A stretch of 64,000 bases of DNA from Castanea sativa (taxonomy: Eukaryota; Streptophyta; Magnoliopsida; Fagales; Fagaceae): the NCBI RefSeq assembly GCF_040712315.1, contig NC_134018.1, positions 12,358,835 to 12,422,834 of the forward strand. Reading direction: 5' to 3'. Made by a program: the position numbers and the translations under genes. The notes below the pieces were generated by a model, which was given only the letters and a program-made list of their open reading frames with translations, searched no databases and was not told the DNA's origin. Below are positions 1 to 13,984 of this stretch, one piece after another. How positions within the stretch are numbered: the first letter of the stretch is position 1; every line of letters starts with the position of its first letter.

Positions 1-341
1 ACGCGGCAGGACACGATTGAGACATGGCCTGTGTTACCAAAAAAAAGAAAAAATCCGTAACACACTACCTCTCACACTGATCTCCTCCACCGCCAATCTT
101 CTTCCCATTCCGATCTCTTCTTCTTCTTCTTTAGCTCTATCTATTGCTCTTTTACAGTTTCCCCTTTTGCCCTTATTCTTGTTTTGTTGGTCTCTTTACT
201 TTTTTTTTTTTTTTTTTTCCTGTTTCACACTATCACACGTATAGAGCTCTTCTATCTCCAACCACCCACGTGAACAAAAGATGTGTAAATATGTGCTTCT
301 TTTCAAATTTTTGTCTTTTATGAGTTAAAGTCCATTACTAA
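1..341. other. Intergenic DNA, pyrimidine-rich start
   Basis: No supportable gene was seen. The stretch from about 60 to 235 is rich in CT/TTC runs and a poly-T tract, as in plant 5' leaders or promoters, and a CACGTG (G-box core) lies near 268. The adjacent gene, if any, is outside the window. Confidence 0.4.
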
Positions 342-478
342 GGGTCTGTTTTGGGAGAATTCTCAAACTCACATTTTCACATTTTAAACATTACATACAT
401 TTTCATACATATTTTCATTCACATGTATTTCAAAAAATTACAAAAATCTCATTTCAAACTACTCTACCAAACACCTCC
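342..478. mobile_element. Tourist-like MITE (PIF/Harbinger type)
   Basis: The element is about 137 bp and starts GGGTCTGTTTTGG. Its far end, read on the other strand, starts GGAGGTGTTTGGT, so the two ends form an imperfect terminal inverted repeat. It is flanked on both sides by TAA (339-341 and 479-481), the 3-bp target duplication typical of PIF/Harbinger and Tourist elements. It has no coding capacity and a very AT-rich interior. The family assignment rests on TIR style and TSD only. Confidence 0.6.
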
Positions 479-481
479 TAA

Positions 482-3400
482 ATAGTTAAATTTTTAAAAT
501 TCTTTTTTCATTACCTTGGTATACAATAGACAAATGTATATATTATTGGTGGTTAGGCTTTAATATGCTCATAAAGAATTTTTAACAATTATTTCAAAAT
601 AATAATATTTTTGTTATAAAACATTTTTTCTCTTAAATTTTCGAAAATTGTCATTCACCCCGTGTTGTACCCATACATGTTCCCATATTCATATACGTGT
701 CTGTGCTTTTAGCTTATTTACTACATGTGACTTAGATCATGCAATGTGGTTTAAATCACCGCACAACATTAGAATTGAGGTTCTTTAGCCATTGTCAATT
801 CAGAATTGGGTTGCTATTTGGTTGGAAAGGGTGTATAATTTTGTTAAAATTGATATGTAAATTTTTTTTTTAAATTTAAAAGCTTATATGGATGTGGATG
901 TGGCATTTTTTTATGCCAAATAAATTTGATTAATAATCACGACATCTTCATGCTTGCAAGCAGTGCACTACGTATGCAATATTCGTTAGTGAGATGACAA
1001 TAGAGATTAAAATTAGAACAATTTTTTGAGGACCAAAATAGGAAAAGAAAAAAAGTTGGGACCAAAATGAAAATCAGCCAAAAATGTAGGGACAAAAATG
1101 GTATTTCTGCCAATATGTTATACAACAAACATCCAAATGGGTTTTAGGTGTTGTTTGTGCCAATCTGCTAGCATGGACAATATAACTCTAGAGAAACAAA
1201 CTTCAAATCTCAGAGCTCTCCAACAACATAACCAAGGAATGATTAAAATTAAAATTTTAAAATAGGAGAGAACTCACTTGACATCGTGATATGATGGAAA
1301 GATAGCAATAAGAGGGATCAAATTACTAATTTAGTCCAAGTATGAATGGTATTAGTTAAATTGAGCTCTCTCCTACTCTGTGAGAGGGGGAAAAGGGTTT
1401 TATAAGCTTTTTAAGTGTTGGTTTGGTAGGCACCTTTTGGATCCAAATTGTACTTATTTTTGCCAACCTACTTATTGTTGCATTTGGTAACTTATGAAGG
1501 TATCACAAGTAAAGGAACTTTCTTATACGATATTTTTCTCCTTTTTGGTGATTCACACCTCAATAGTAATTAGTAGAATTCAGATTAGTAAAATCACACT
1601 TTTTAATGGTTTTTACTAAATACTCTCAAATTTTTCAAGAAGTCCATTGTCATCAAGATCGCATTTGTTTTTATGCAAATTGACTTTCAAAAAATATTTT
1701 TCACATTTATAGATGTCTGAGTGACTGAAATTACTAATCAACCTGAAAATAATATCCAATTAATTGTAAAATAGAGGCATTTTGGGTGTAAAATATTTTA
1801 TGCTTTTATTTGCAGTTGTAACTTAGGTCGCCCCTCCTACACATTATTTATTTATATATATATATAAAAAAAAAATTTTACACCTCACCCAAAACTCATT
1901 AGACCATCCCCCACCTCCACCCCCACCCCCACCCCCACCCCCCCTATTATCTACTTAACCACCACCGGCACTAAAACCAACACTTTTTCAAAAATTCCTC
2001 AAAAAGCTCTACTAAATTCACCCAAAGACCTAACAATTTGAAGAGTTACTCCCATAATTATGTTCCTAGAGCTAATGTGCTACTTGAATTTTTGGGTTGG
2101 ATTCAAATTCGAGCTCGTAGCTTAGAATAATTATGAGGATAGATTAATTTATTAGTTAGATTAGCTCATCACCAGTATTCGTAGCAAGACTTTCTCATAT
2201 TGGATGGAAAGTCAAAGTTGGAAAAATGCTTAACTGTACTTCTAAAGCGAGATGTAGTCAAGAACCCAAGTCCAGAATACTACAACACATGTTCACTCAA
2301 TCTATTTTCCAAGATTTGGTATATAATAGATTATATCATTTGATCTCATTTGAAACTTTCAACCAAGTATCTTTAATTTATAAATTAGAGACTTCCAATT
2401 TAGTCAAGTATTTCTTTCATTTACTTCTCTATAAATTTATACTAAAGTTTGGGTTTAGCTTAACTTTTTTTTTTTTTGGACAGATTCAATAGTTACAACA
2501 CGTAGGTGACAATGGAAATATTAGGAGGTGGTAGTTAAGTTATAAGATTCTTAACGGATTTAGCTTAACTTAATTTGCAGTTTTTTGAAGAAGAAAAAGT
2601 GTGTTAAAATAGATAACATTAGTGATTCAAGGTTTAAAACGTTGTATGTTACTATTTTTTTTGGTTATAAATAGAATAAGAGTTGGGCTTAAAAAAGCAG
2701 AACCTTTAAAATAAATGCAGATTGGATTTCTATCCAAAAAAAAAAAATGCAAATTGGAAAAAAAATTGGGCCAAACTCACATTATAATATAGTTAAAACA
2801 CTGGAAATATGCAATTTTGCACCTTGCAGGCCGGGAAGAGAAATAGCAAAACGTGGGTAACATAAATAACATTAGGGATTCATGTCTACTTGTATTAATT
2901 TTTAACATAAACTTTGGACATGATATACTAACCCTTTTTTCGTTCATATATAATATATAATATAATTAACCTTCCATAGCTTGCAAGTTGCAAATTGAGA
3001 GGGGAGAGTGAGAGACATAAAAGGAAAACAGATATGGCAAAGCACAAAGCATGGACAATCTAGAAAAAAAAAGTTTTCGGTTCTGTTGGGAATAATATTG
3101 AACAACTAATGACCAAAATCTTGATTGGGATTGGTAATTTAACATTGTTAGTGAAGGAGATCTTAGGCAAATATGTGGAAGAATAAGATGAAAGATGAGG
3201 ATCTGTGAATCAAAGTTTTAGTGAGCTAAGTTAACCAGAATCCCCCTCATTGATGGGCTTGGCTGAGCTGAGACTAAACAGTGCAAGTCATTGTTATGTC
3301 AAGGCCCACTTGTGCCCATTCTAAACCCAAACAACCCCCATTGACTTAAAAAACAAACATTGACATTGACATTGACATTGACAAAACAAAAGCCACCTTC

Positions 3401-4472
3401 CTAATTCTAATTTCAGTAATTTCTATCATTCCATGCCTCTTTTTTGTTGTACCCATATCCCAATTTTCTTGTTCCAGTTAAATAAAATAAATGAATGGCA
3501 GGTCAAATCTAATGATCCTACGCCTCCTTCGCTCCCCACCCTCTCCACCATCCAATCAAATTTAAGTTTTAAAATTTTCCAACCACTTCCACAAAGTAAT
3601 AAAAATCTCTCATCTATGTAAAACACTAAAACCCAACCAAAAAAACCTACTTGACTCGATCTTTCCCAAATAAAAGGTACAACTCCTTAAAACTTAAAAC
3701 TAGAAAGCAATCCAATCCCATATGATAAAAATAAAAAATGTAAAACTTATATTCAGTTCCTTAGACCCATTCTCAAAAACAAAAACAAAAAAGTTCCTTA
3801 GACCCAATAAATGGGTTTTCTAATTAAAATTTTTTTTTGAGGAAATTAAAAAAAAAAAAATTTAATGTACTCTATCTAAAATATTGTAGGCGAGTAATTT
3901 TTTATTATAAAAAAAAGACATGAGAAAAAGGAACATTAAATTAACGCATTAAACGGCCTTGTTGGAGGTTGTCGTGAGAGGTGGGACTGGGAACCATCTC
4001 AAGGACACGGACCTGTCCTTTGACAGAGTAAAATCCACCATTAGAATGAGTATGACCATGACTAAATCACCAGCTACTCACCCACCACAATAACTCCATT
4101 TTTAAAGAGGAAAACTAATTAAATTTTATGTAATAAAAAGAAAGAACAATAACAACAACAGAATAACCAAACCAACAAATAGTTATTGTTCATTCTCCAC
4201 AAAAAAGAAAAATTATTGTTTTTTTTTTTTAAATTTATTATAAATATATAGATATAATTTTTGGGTTATGCTCCTGGATATTATTGGAGCCTGTACCTGA
4301 CCAGCAGCTCGTGATCTGGGACCCCTTTGAAACATCCTCTGAGCCGATTCTTTTTTCTGGGTTTTTGTTCATTTTTCAAGGGGTTCCAGCTTCTGGGTGT
4401 TTTTTGTTTTTTGGGTTTTGAAAGCAAAGGAATTTCTTTGATTTTTTGTGTTTTCTGGAAGCGTTTTTGGAA
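482..4472. other. Intergenic / upstream region of the TBC gene
   Basis: No gene was recognised here. It holds a C-rich CCCCCA tract (about 1907-1944), a short TA run near 1852, and four copies of ATTGAC at 3360-3382. Overlapping opposite-strand open frames near 3426-3626 look fortuitous. The last 250 bases carry an AT-rich stretch with TATAAATATA near 4241 and then a less AT-rich stretch that is probably the 5'UTR of the TBC gene. Confidence 0.5.
1907..1944. repeat. CCCCCA-type low-complexity tract
   Basis: A run of CCACC/CCCCCA units on the + strand, G-rich on the other strand. It could form a G-quadruplex on the - strand, but no function is implied. Confidence 0.7.
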
Positions 4473-4658
4473 ATGTGGAGAGACCCAGGAACTCCTGCTG
4501 ATTCTTACTACCAGGTCCGCCCTGAGTGCACCGATGTTCCAAAGACCCGCTTCAAAATCAAGGTATGTTTTATGTTTTTGTTTTTTTATGACATATATAA
4601 TATTCCGATTTTTAGATACCCTTTTGGATTTTTTAGATATATATGCATACACACACAA

Positions 4659-4699
<41 letters not shown>

Positions 4700-7600
4700 T
4701 ACATGTCATGAATTAAGGAAGTTGGAAATAATTAAATGATAGAGATTGGTTTTTTTGTGTTGGAAATTTATGATTTTTCTTGAAATTGAAGATTCGTGAA
4801 CAATTACAAGATTGTTAATACTTCTATGTTTGACGGCAGGTATGATAATAATATAGTTAAGGTTTTTCTGAAATGGTGACATTGGGGCCATCAAGGTCTC
4901 ATTTAATATTTCAGATTGTGTGCAATTTCATACTTAATCGGATTGTTATTAATCTGGACATTCAAAGAGAAATTTCCTTGTGAGGATGTTGCCTTAAAAT
5001 TACTATTGATCAAACTTGGCAGGGCACTTGTTTTCGCAATGTTTCTTACTTCCAATTTAGAGAACGTGTTTCTCTTTTTGTCATTGGAATGGACGAGAGT
5101 CTATTTATAAGACTGAACAGTTGGAACCAAAAACTAGTCATATGCATTTATAAGTCTATCATTCTTGGTACTTTGTGAAATGTGATGCATTGAATTGAAG
5201 ATCCAACCAGTATCTCTCCTATCAAGAGTTGCTTCTTTACAAATCTGATGATGTTTCATGCTACTTAAAAAAATGAATTATATGTAAAGTCATATTGATG
5301 CACTCACCCTAGGTAATACAGATGGAATGAATATTCAAATTCGTGAAATTTCTCTCTGTTGCTTGCAATGTCTATTACTGAAGCTTCTACTTTTAATCTG
5401 CTTATGCAGGCTGGTAAAACATTAAGTGTAAGGAAATGGCAGGCCGCATTTACTCCAGAAGGGTATCTGGATATCAGCAAGACTCTAGGTCGAATCCATC
5501 GTGGGGTAAGTGCCTCTTAATAATTCAAAACCATCCAAAAAGTGTGTTTGAGTTTATTTTTATTGGAGACTATGAAAGTCAGTTTGCACCAGAGCATCGC
5601 TATCATTCTTAGTTGATATATAAGATTAATAGCCATGAGCTTTGTAGCTCAACTGGCACTTCTTGATTTTCCCAACAAAGAAGTCTAGGGTTCAAAACCC
5701 CTCCCATTGTAACTGTCAAATTATCAAAAAAAAGATGTTTAAGATTAATATAGCATCTTGAGAAGCCCAGAAAATCTCTTCTCTTTAAATCAGGTTTGAA
5801 TGTTGAACTGTGGAATTAGCAAACTTACTCCCTTCATATTAGATTATATAGCCACTTTTTCCCCTTTCTAAAATAAATTTGTTGGATAGATAAACATGAC
5901 TTGCAGATCCTTAAGGGATATCTACTTTCTTTTAATATAAACCCTTGTGGGGGAAGATGCCATTTGATCCAAAGATCGTTGCATTGGATAATATGAATGC
6001 TGCAAAACGTATTGTTGCTCCTACTAGCATAGTTGACCACCTTTCTGTACACTCCTTGCCCATGTAAAGTTTACTAATCAGGTTGAGGAATTCAATGACC
6101 CTCTGAATTGGAGATACTATCAAGTCAAAGTAATTTACTTAATAAATGATTGTGCACATCATAATGATTATACTTCCTTTTTTGGCCTTCATGACCTCCC
6201 TAAACACTTGCAGTAATAAGCATTGCTTCCTTAATTAGTCATAAATATAGTGTGCTGTAGTCTGCTGCGGTGTCACTACTAGTCTCTCATCTAAATGCAA
6301 ATTTCTAAAACAGTTGAACAATGTGCGTTTGTAAATTCATTAGGATAGGCAAATATTGTATTTGATATATGAGCAAAAGTTGTAAAGAACAAAGATATCT
6401 CTAAATATACAAATGTTAAAAGAATGTTGGAGAAGCTAATAAAGTGTAATAATGATATTATTAACTAATATCCTAGTCATTCAACTTAACTATCTTATCG
6501 ATCTTGTCTAGGCTACATTTATTATCTGGCCACACTGTCACTAAAATTTCTAACATCTGCTCTATGTAACATATCTGATTTTATTATTATTCCGTTATTT
6601 TCTATGCACCTGGACTACTTGGTTCTTTTGTTCTGACAGCTCTAAATGAAGTTTGAAGTTGTTCTGCCAATTTAGTTTATACTCATTCTAAGTTGTGTTT
6701 CTTTTTATCTTGAAGGAAAAAATAACCTAGATATTCTTCACCATGATAATGTTCCTTTCATGTGTTGTGGCTAAAACCTATGTCATTTATAAATTAATCA
6801 CCCTTGAGGTAGATGTTATCAATATGGAGCTCAATTGCTTTGTAAAATCTATAAATTTGTCTTACGTGAACAAACACCCAATGTAATTCATTAAGGTCTC
6901 AATAAAGCTTTTGAATCATTTTTATGGAAGTTGTTTTAATAATGGTTAGATGATTAAATTTGCCTTTTCCTAACTGTTCATGTTTTGGGGACAAATAGTA
7001 ACTGTGGAATTAGAGCCATAAAAAAATACCTCCACTTAAATGATTAAATCCCATGAGTTGGGCCCCACTTATTAAGGGGGGATTCTAGGCCCACATGTGA
7101 GAGGAAGTTTTATAATTTTTTTTTGATTAAATTCATCATTTTCAAATAGTTGATTAATGATTTAATAATTGTTTACTATTTGTCCCAAATAGTATATGTG
7201 TACTTGAGCAATCCTTTTACAGAATCTTCTCTATTTCTTCATTTTGTAGATATTTTCTTTTTCATAGTTCATTTTTGTTTTTCCATTCATAAAGGAAACA
7301 AAGCTGTGAGGGTTGATGCTTATCATAATTATTTTCCAAATTAGGGGGTACATCCATCAATTAGAGGAGAAGTATGGGAATTTCTACTTGGTTGTTATGA
7401 TCCTCAGAGTACATTTGAAGAACGTGAGCAGATACGGCAACGTCGAAGGTAGTCCAATTTCCTTTTCCATGAAATCCAAAATTTACTTTCTTAAGGTTTG
7501 TAATGGGTAGCACAGTTTCTTTCTTTTCTTTTAATTATAAATTGTAGCACATGGTGGGGAATTAATGGCGGAGGGTTAGGGAGAGCTTAAGGGTGTTGTT

Positions 7601-10323
7601 GCTTGAAGGATCAAATGGGTGATTAAGTTCAATTTTCTTTTGGGCCATTTAATTGTCCTCTTTTATGTGCTAGATAATATATTCCCTTTTTACTATGTTT
7701 TTCAAGAGATAATCATCAATTTAGATTTAAAACTAAAATATTTTTTCCCAAACAATCAAATTAAAGTGACAAAAGCACAGGTGATTATTATCAGTCTTAA
7801 CCTGTAAAAAACTAACAACAATTATTTACACCTATAGCATAGTCATCCTTTTTTTAAAGTTATTATTCTGTTATTTTTGGATCCACTGTAAGTTTTATCC
7901 TTTTAGCATACAAAATATATATAAAGAGTTCAAAGTTTTCTGTACCATCTGCTGATATTTAGAGACTATCCATTTCATAAATCTTATATCTACTCCTTCA
8001 GAATGCAATATGCTAGGTGGAAGGAAGAGTGCGGCCAAATATTTCCTGTAGTTGGAAGTGGTAGATTTATCACAGCTCCTGTAATCACTGAAGATGGTCA
8101 ACCCATTCAAGATCCATTAGTGCTTTTAGAAACAAACCCAGACGAGGGACAGTCTTTACCTCCTGATGACAATGGGGGGGCAAATGTTAGAGGCAGTGGT
8201 TTGGAAACAGTGAAGGATAAGAAAGCAATCCAGTGGATGCTGACTCTGCATCAAATAGGTTGGTGGTATTCTTTAATTAAATGCTCATGTCCTTTGTGTT
8301 AGGGCGAATTCATATTTACCTTTCTGCATAAGCTCGCATTTTGATGATTGATTTAGCTTGTAAAGTACTTATTATATGTAACATTATTATTAGACATTTC
8401 AATTGGTGATGATCACAGATTGATCTTAGATGAATGCATCTTGGGGATGGGATTGTCATCTAAAATTCTTTGTTACAATTTGAAAGAAAATACAATCTCA
8501 ATAAAGTCTTTTCAGCATAAATTCTAGTTGCCTGGAATCTTCCAGTGTTCAACTCTCTTTCGCTAAATTTGTGCTATGAAATTTAAATGTCAATTTATTT
8601 CTAGAGAATTTCTGTCATTCTTATTGTACAATTTTCCTCAATGTTTTAAAGTTGCTTCAATTACTTATTCTGTGACCACTTGGTATTACTTCATTTGTCC
8701 CATAATCAGTTACTTTTTCAATTTTGCTTGTTTGGTAATGTCTGTCCCATGTCAAAAAGTCAAAGTTTAATTTTATGTTCCCTTTTTATTGTTATGTTGA
8801 AGCTTCCACCATTCATCAATACTTAACTACAATAATAAATAATAATACAATGGCAAGCACATACAAATATTTTGATTTACTGAAGCAATTTAGGAACCTC
8901 CTTAAAAAATGTGCATTTTTTTTTCATGGGTGACACTCATTGCAGGATGGATGGAGTAATGGTTATTTATTATATATTATGATTTAAAGTTTTTGTACAG
9001 ATTTCGAAATTTGATTTAATCAGCATGCATTTGACCTTCATTTCTTATCTGGGTGTAATTGGTGCCAATAAAATTAAAATACTGTTCAACAAATCAAGAT
9101 TGCATATGAATCACCAAGTTTGTCAATCTTTTCTGCTTGGAATGCTGTAGTTCTTAGTTGTTTGAAGTTTGAGCATTGATTTATTTTTTGGTGTAAAACC
9201 ATAGCAATATGTTTATTTGGAATTTACTTGCATATAGTAAATTAGAGCATTGTTGTATTTAGTTATAAGAGCATGTTTGTACTCATAGATTTATTTTTTG
9301 ATGAATTTTCTGGTTGGCTTAATATTAATGTCAGGTCTTGATGTGGTTCGGACTGATCGGACATTGGTGTTTTATGAGAAGCAGGAAAACTTGTCAAAAC
9401 TTTGGGATATTCTTGCTGTTTATGCCTGGATAGATACAGATGTTGGTTATTGTCAAGGTGGGTGATTCAAATGGATAGCTAATGTGTCGTGAAGGGCTTG
9501 TTCAATCAAATGATGAGTCACATTGCTTTGTTGGAAATCTGCTTGAACCATTATATTGCCGTGATCTCCATTCTCCACTACCATTAGCTTTGCCACCCAG
9601 TAATTATTAACTTTGTTCAATAAGGGACTGTAGCCTGTAGCTTAAATTGTCATGGGTTTGAGTAGATATGATGTTTGCACCATAAAAGATTGAAAAATAC
9701 TAGATATGAATACTGTTTATTACATGCTTGAAATGTTATGAAATAATCATTCAACATTTATGGCTAGGGACACATATCTAGTGGACTGCTTTTAGTATAA
9801 AGTGTGTACAAATCTAGCATGATCGTCTTCTTTACAATGCTCTTGTAAATGCTACTTGTTTAATTATAACATTTGAATGGAAAAATAATGACAAACATGA
9901 TTTGCAAATTGGGGTCCATTTGCCAGTGGGTCTTGATAATATGTTTCTCCATGCTCTCATGGCATTTTCATGACATGAAATCATCAGAGATTAGGTCCAG
10001 GAAGCTCCTTAGATCACTCTTTCTCTATTAGTAGGTGAGAGAATTGTCCAACTAACCATTTTTTTTACATTGGGGTCCATTTTCCTTAAATTTCTTTTCC
10101 ATTGTATCTAAATAAATGGCATATCAGGAAAAAAAATTATATATGTTAATATTCACCCAATATCAGCTATCTGTTGTGTTCCACTATACTTGTAGTAATG
10201 TTTTTTTTCTAAGGTTCAAGAGTTGGACCAACCTTTGATTCTTTCACTTGTTTATTAAGGGAAGAATAATAATCATTGATGTAGTCTACTTATATTGTTA
10301 CATGTGGGTCTAGCATTCTTATC

Positions 10324-10360
<37 letters not shown>

Positions 10361-13300
10361 CATTGAATTTCTTCTCATTTACATTCCTTCCTTGCATAGC
10401 AAGAGGCAACAAAAATTTACATAATTATTGCAACACAATATTGGATCTTCTATCTAAACTTTATGACAATACTGAGCAGGAATGAGTGACCTCTGCTCCC
10501 CCATGATAATTCTTCTTGAAGATGAAGCAGATGCATTTTGGTGCTTTGAACGGTTGATGCGCAGATTGGTACTTTTTTGCCCCATCCAATTTTTTTGTTG
10601 GTATAATATTTCACTTTAAGTAGTGTACTTTAGTTATTATTTAGATATCTCCTACTTTGCAAAATAGCTTGCTTTGGGTGGAAAATTTTGTAGGCCATAT
10701 TATTTCACTTTAAGTAGTGTACTTTAGTTAAATATTCTCCGTTTACAAGTAACCACACTATGTTCCATTCTATATGATCTGTTAACATATCGTTCTTCCA
10801 GAGCTGGAAATTTTTTTTAGATTAATCGTTTTTGTTTCTCATTTTAATTCCAGTTCCTTACAATATGTGTTCTTGTTTTAAAATTATAGCGAGGAAATTT
10901 CAGATGCACTGATAGCTCCGTTGGAGTGGAGGCACAACTTAGTAATTTGGCTGCAATTACTCAAGTTATAGATCCAAAACTTCATCAGCACTTAGGTATT
11001 GCCTTCAAATTTTGTTTTCTCATTCTTTATATTCAGCTCATAATCAATGTCATATATCAGTTAATAAAGCTTCTCTCCTTGTCAGTATAAACATTATATT
11101 GCAGTTGTTGTTTTGTAACTCATTGTTATTAATAAAAGATATAAGAGTTTGGTGGAAGAATTATTGACCTTTGAGCATTGCTGCCAAACATAAGCTGAAA
11201 ATCAGCATTCAGGGGTAATTGTGAAACCATCATAAAACGAAAATTTTATTGAATGGAAAGGAAACTCAATTAGACAGGGTGAAGAGAGCCACTAAAAAAT
11301 TACTATATAAAGTTGATAAGATCTACAATTTAAATAGGTATAGAAAGCACTCCAAAGACAGTAGACCACTCAAACAAAGTTTGCAAGAAAAAAGATTTGG
11401 TCTCAATGCTTTACAGTTCCTTTCTCTCCAGCTTGCCCACATAAAGCAAGAGGAGCAGCATTCCAAGTAATGCTATTTTTATGCCAGCAAGACAGCTCTG
11501 CAGGGGCCAACTAAAAACATATTTTCCACCTTCTTTGGCACCATCCACTGAATCCCAAATGCATAAAAGGAATGGACCATAATTCTCTTGTTTTAGAGAA
11601 ATTCTTGGCAAAGGGAGGTTCCTTTGGCTATATGGACTTGAACTGTGGAATTTAAGTGAGAAACTAAAGGCAAGAGTATTAGGGGAAATTTTCAAGTGAT
11701 TTTTTTTTTTTTTTGGGTTGAGTTATTGATGGGAGGAATTCTCAAATGTTTTAAATTGCAAGGCTGGCCTATATGGCTGGAAGCTCATAATCAATGTCTT
11801 TATAGTTTTTATTTACTTTCATATGCTACCCAAAAGTAAGAAAACAAAAATTTATTGCCCAATATCTATTTTTAAGTTATAATATATGAACGGGGGTGAG
11901 GAAGAAAGACATCATGTACTTTAGCATAGTTTTTTTAATTAATAGTCTGCCCTGACAAAGCAACTCAACCATTGCTATGCTGTTAACTGGTGTAGATGCA
12001 GCTCTCAACTATAACATTGTAATTCTTTTTCTTTTCTTTTTTAATATAAGCTAACATTGTAATTCTTTCGGAGTACCTCATGTAAACACCCTGTGTACAT
12101 GATGTAGTTCCTCTTCATTAATAAAAACGTTTTAGTAATAAAAAAATAGGCCATTTAATGGTTTTATTTTTACTTTTATTGTATTATAGTACTATATCCT
12201 ATATACTATTATGTCAATAGTTCAATATTCCCCTTGTGACAATATATTTTATTTTTCTTGCACATCCTTTCATTTAGTTCTCAAGAAAGAAAGTAATAGA
12301 AAAGCATGTCTTTTGATTTTGGAGCAGAGACACTAGGTGGAGGTGATTATCTGTTTGCTTTTCGGATGCTCATGGTTTTGTTTCGGAGAGAATTCTCTTT
12401 TGGTGACTCATTGTACCTTTGGGAGGTAGGATTCAACTTCAACTGTATCTTTTTCCTTCTTTTTTTGGGAGTTCAACTCCTGTCTGGAGGGTTTAAAACT
12501 GTTCCTCAAAGACCAAATTTAACTTTCAATATACTTAAATCTCATGTTTCTCTTCCAAATGTTTTGTGATGTGATTCTATTATTTAAATAATTGTTTGCT
12601 GATTATTTTGGTCTAATCTAAATTAAAGTTTAAAAAGCTTATATAAGGATATGGTTAGTGTTCTTTAGAAAACATAGAAAGTTGTTACAGAAATATTGCA
12701 TGGATAATCATTCAAGACTTATCTTTCACCTAAATATAACTGGTCCGTGATTAAAAGCCAAGAGATTGTATCTAAAGTAGGCATGTGAATTGTGATGTCA
12801 TTTGAAATTTTCCTGTAGGAGGGATTGTTTATGAGTTATGACTTGATCTCTATGCATCCATTTGCTTCTCAATTGAGAGCATCCAAATGCTCTTGCCTCT
12901 ATGTTGTGATCACTCTTTACATGTTCAGAATATAAGGTTTAAGCTGTGATTTATGCAGATGCATGCCATGCTTGTGGCACAAATATATTAAAGAATATTG
13001 ATGCTAATTGTTTGAGCTTACTGATGTGGTCGTAGAATGTGATTTTTTCCCCCTGTTCTTGTGAATCGTGTCCTAGGCCCACCTATAGGCAAGCCCCCCA
13101 AAAACTCATGTATACTTGATCTGAAACCTCTTAAATTAGTGCTGGGGAAAAATAAATAACATCAAATAAAATTGCTAATTTATATGGCTTTAAGAAGTGT
13201 TCATTCAGTCAGTTTTCTGTTAAATAATTCCTTGGGGTATTTTATAATCGCTTTTATTTATTGGACTTAAGCATGCAAAAGGAAGATGCCTGTGTCTCCT

Positions 13301-13948
13301 TTTATTCTCACTTATTCCTTTTGTTCATTTTTATTTGTGTATGTTCATGCATGTGTCTGTGTCTATGATAGTTTTTGGGCATTAAGTTTACTGTTATATA
13401 ATCTTTTTTTTTAATTGTAATCACACATTAGACATTTCTGTTAATAGTTATTGTATGGTGTTTGGACTTTTTTCAGATGATGTGGGCCCTGGAATACGAT
13501 CCTGACTTATTCTTATTGTATGAAGAACCTGAGTCAGCTAGTGAAAAAGCTGAGGGATCTAAAGGAAAAGCAAAGTCAAGACGTCAATGTGGAAAGTACG
13601 AAAGGGAAAATATGAAAAATGGAGCAAAGAATTCAGAAGCCCCCCTCCCAATCTCTATTTTCCTTGTTGCTAGTGTCTTAAAAGATAAGAGCACAAAGCT
13701 ACTGCAAGAAGCTCGTGGCCTGGACGACGTTGTCAAGGTTAGCTTGGTTTAGAAACTCTAATATGCTGATTTACTTTAGGTCAGTCCATGGGAAAATAAA
13801 AAATACGTAGAGAAATCAAGTGAGGAAATAGCATTCAACAAGGAAAAAAGGGGTAAATATTGAAGTTTCTTTAATCCGGATGATGAAGAGTTGGGTGGGG
13901 TTGGCATAGGTGTTACACCTTGACCGCCCCGCTTCTCTTCCCCTCTAG

Positions 13949-13984
<36 letters not shown>

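Noticed and set aside
4281..4716. Open frames of 129-142 codons on both strands near TBC exon 1
   Set aside because: They overlap the real exon in the wrong frame and run through an AT microsatellite. The exon-1 frame with donor GTATGT fits the TBC family.
5632..5739. A functional tRNA gene
   Set aside because: A- and B-box-like blocks are present, but no cloverleaf with acceptor stem closes. The A-tail and TSD indicate a SINE.
11249..11695. Overlapping frames in TBC intron 7
   Set aside because: Opposite-strand frames with no family match. The flanking exons splice in phase without them.
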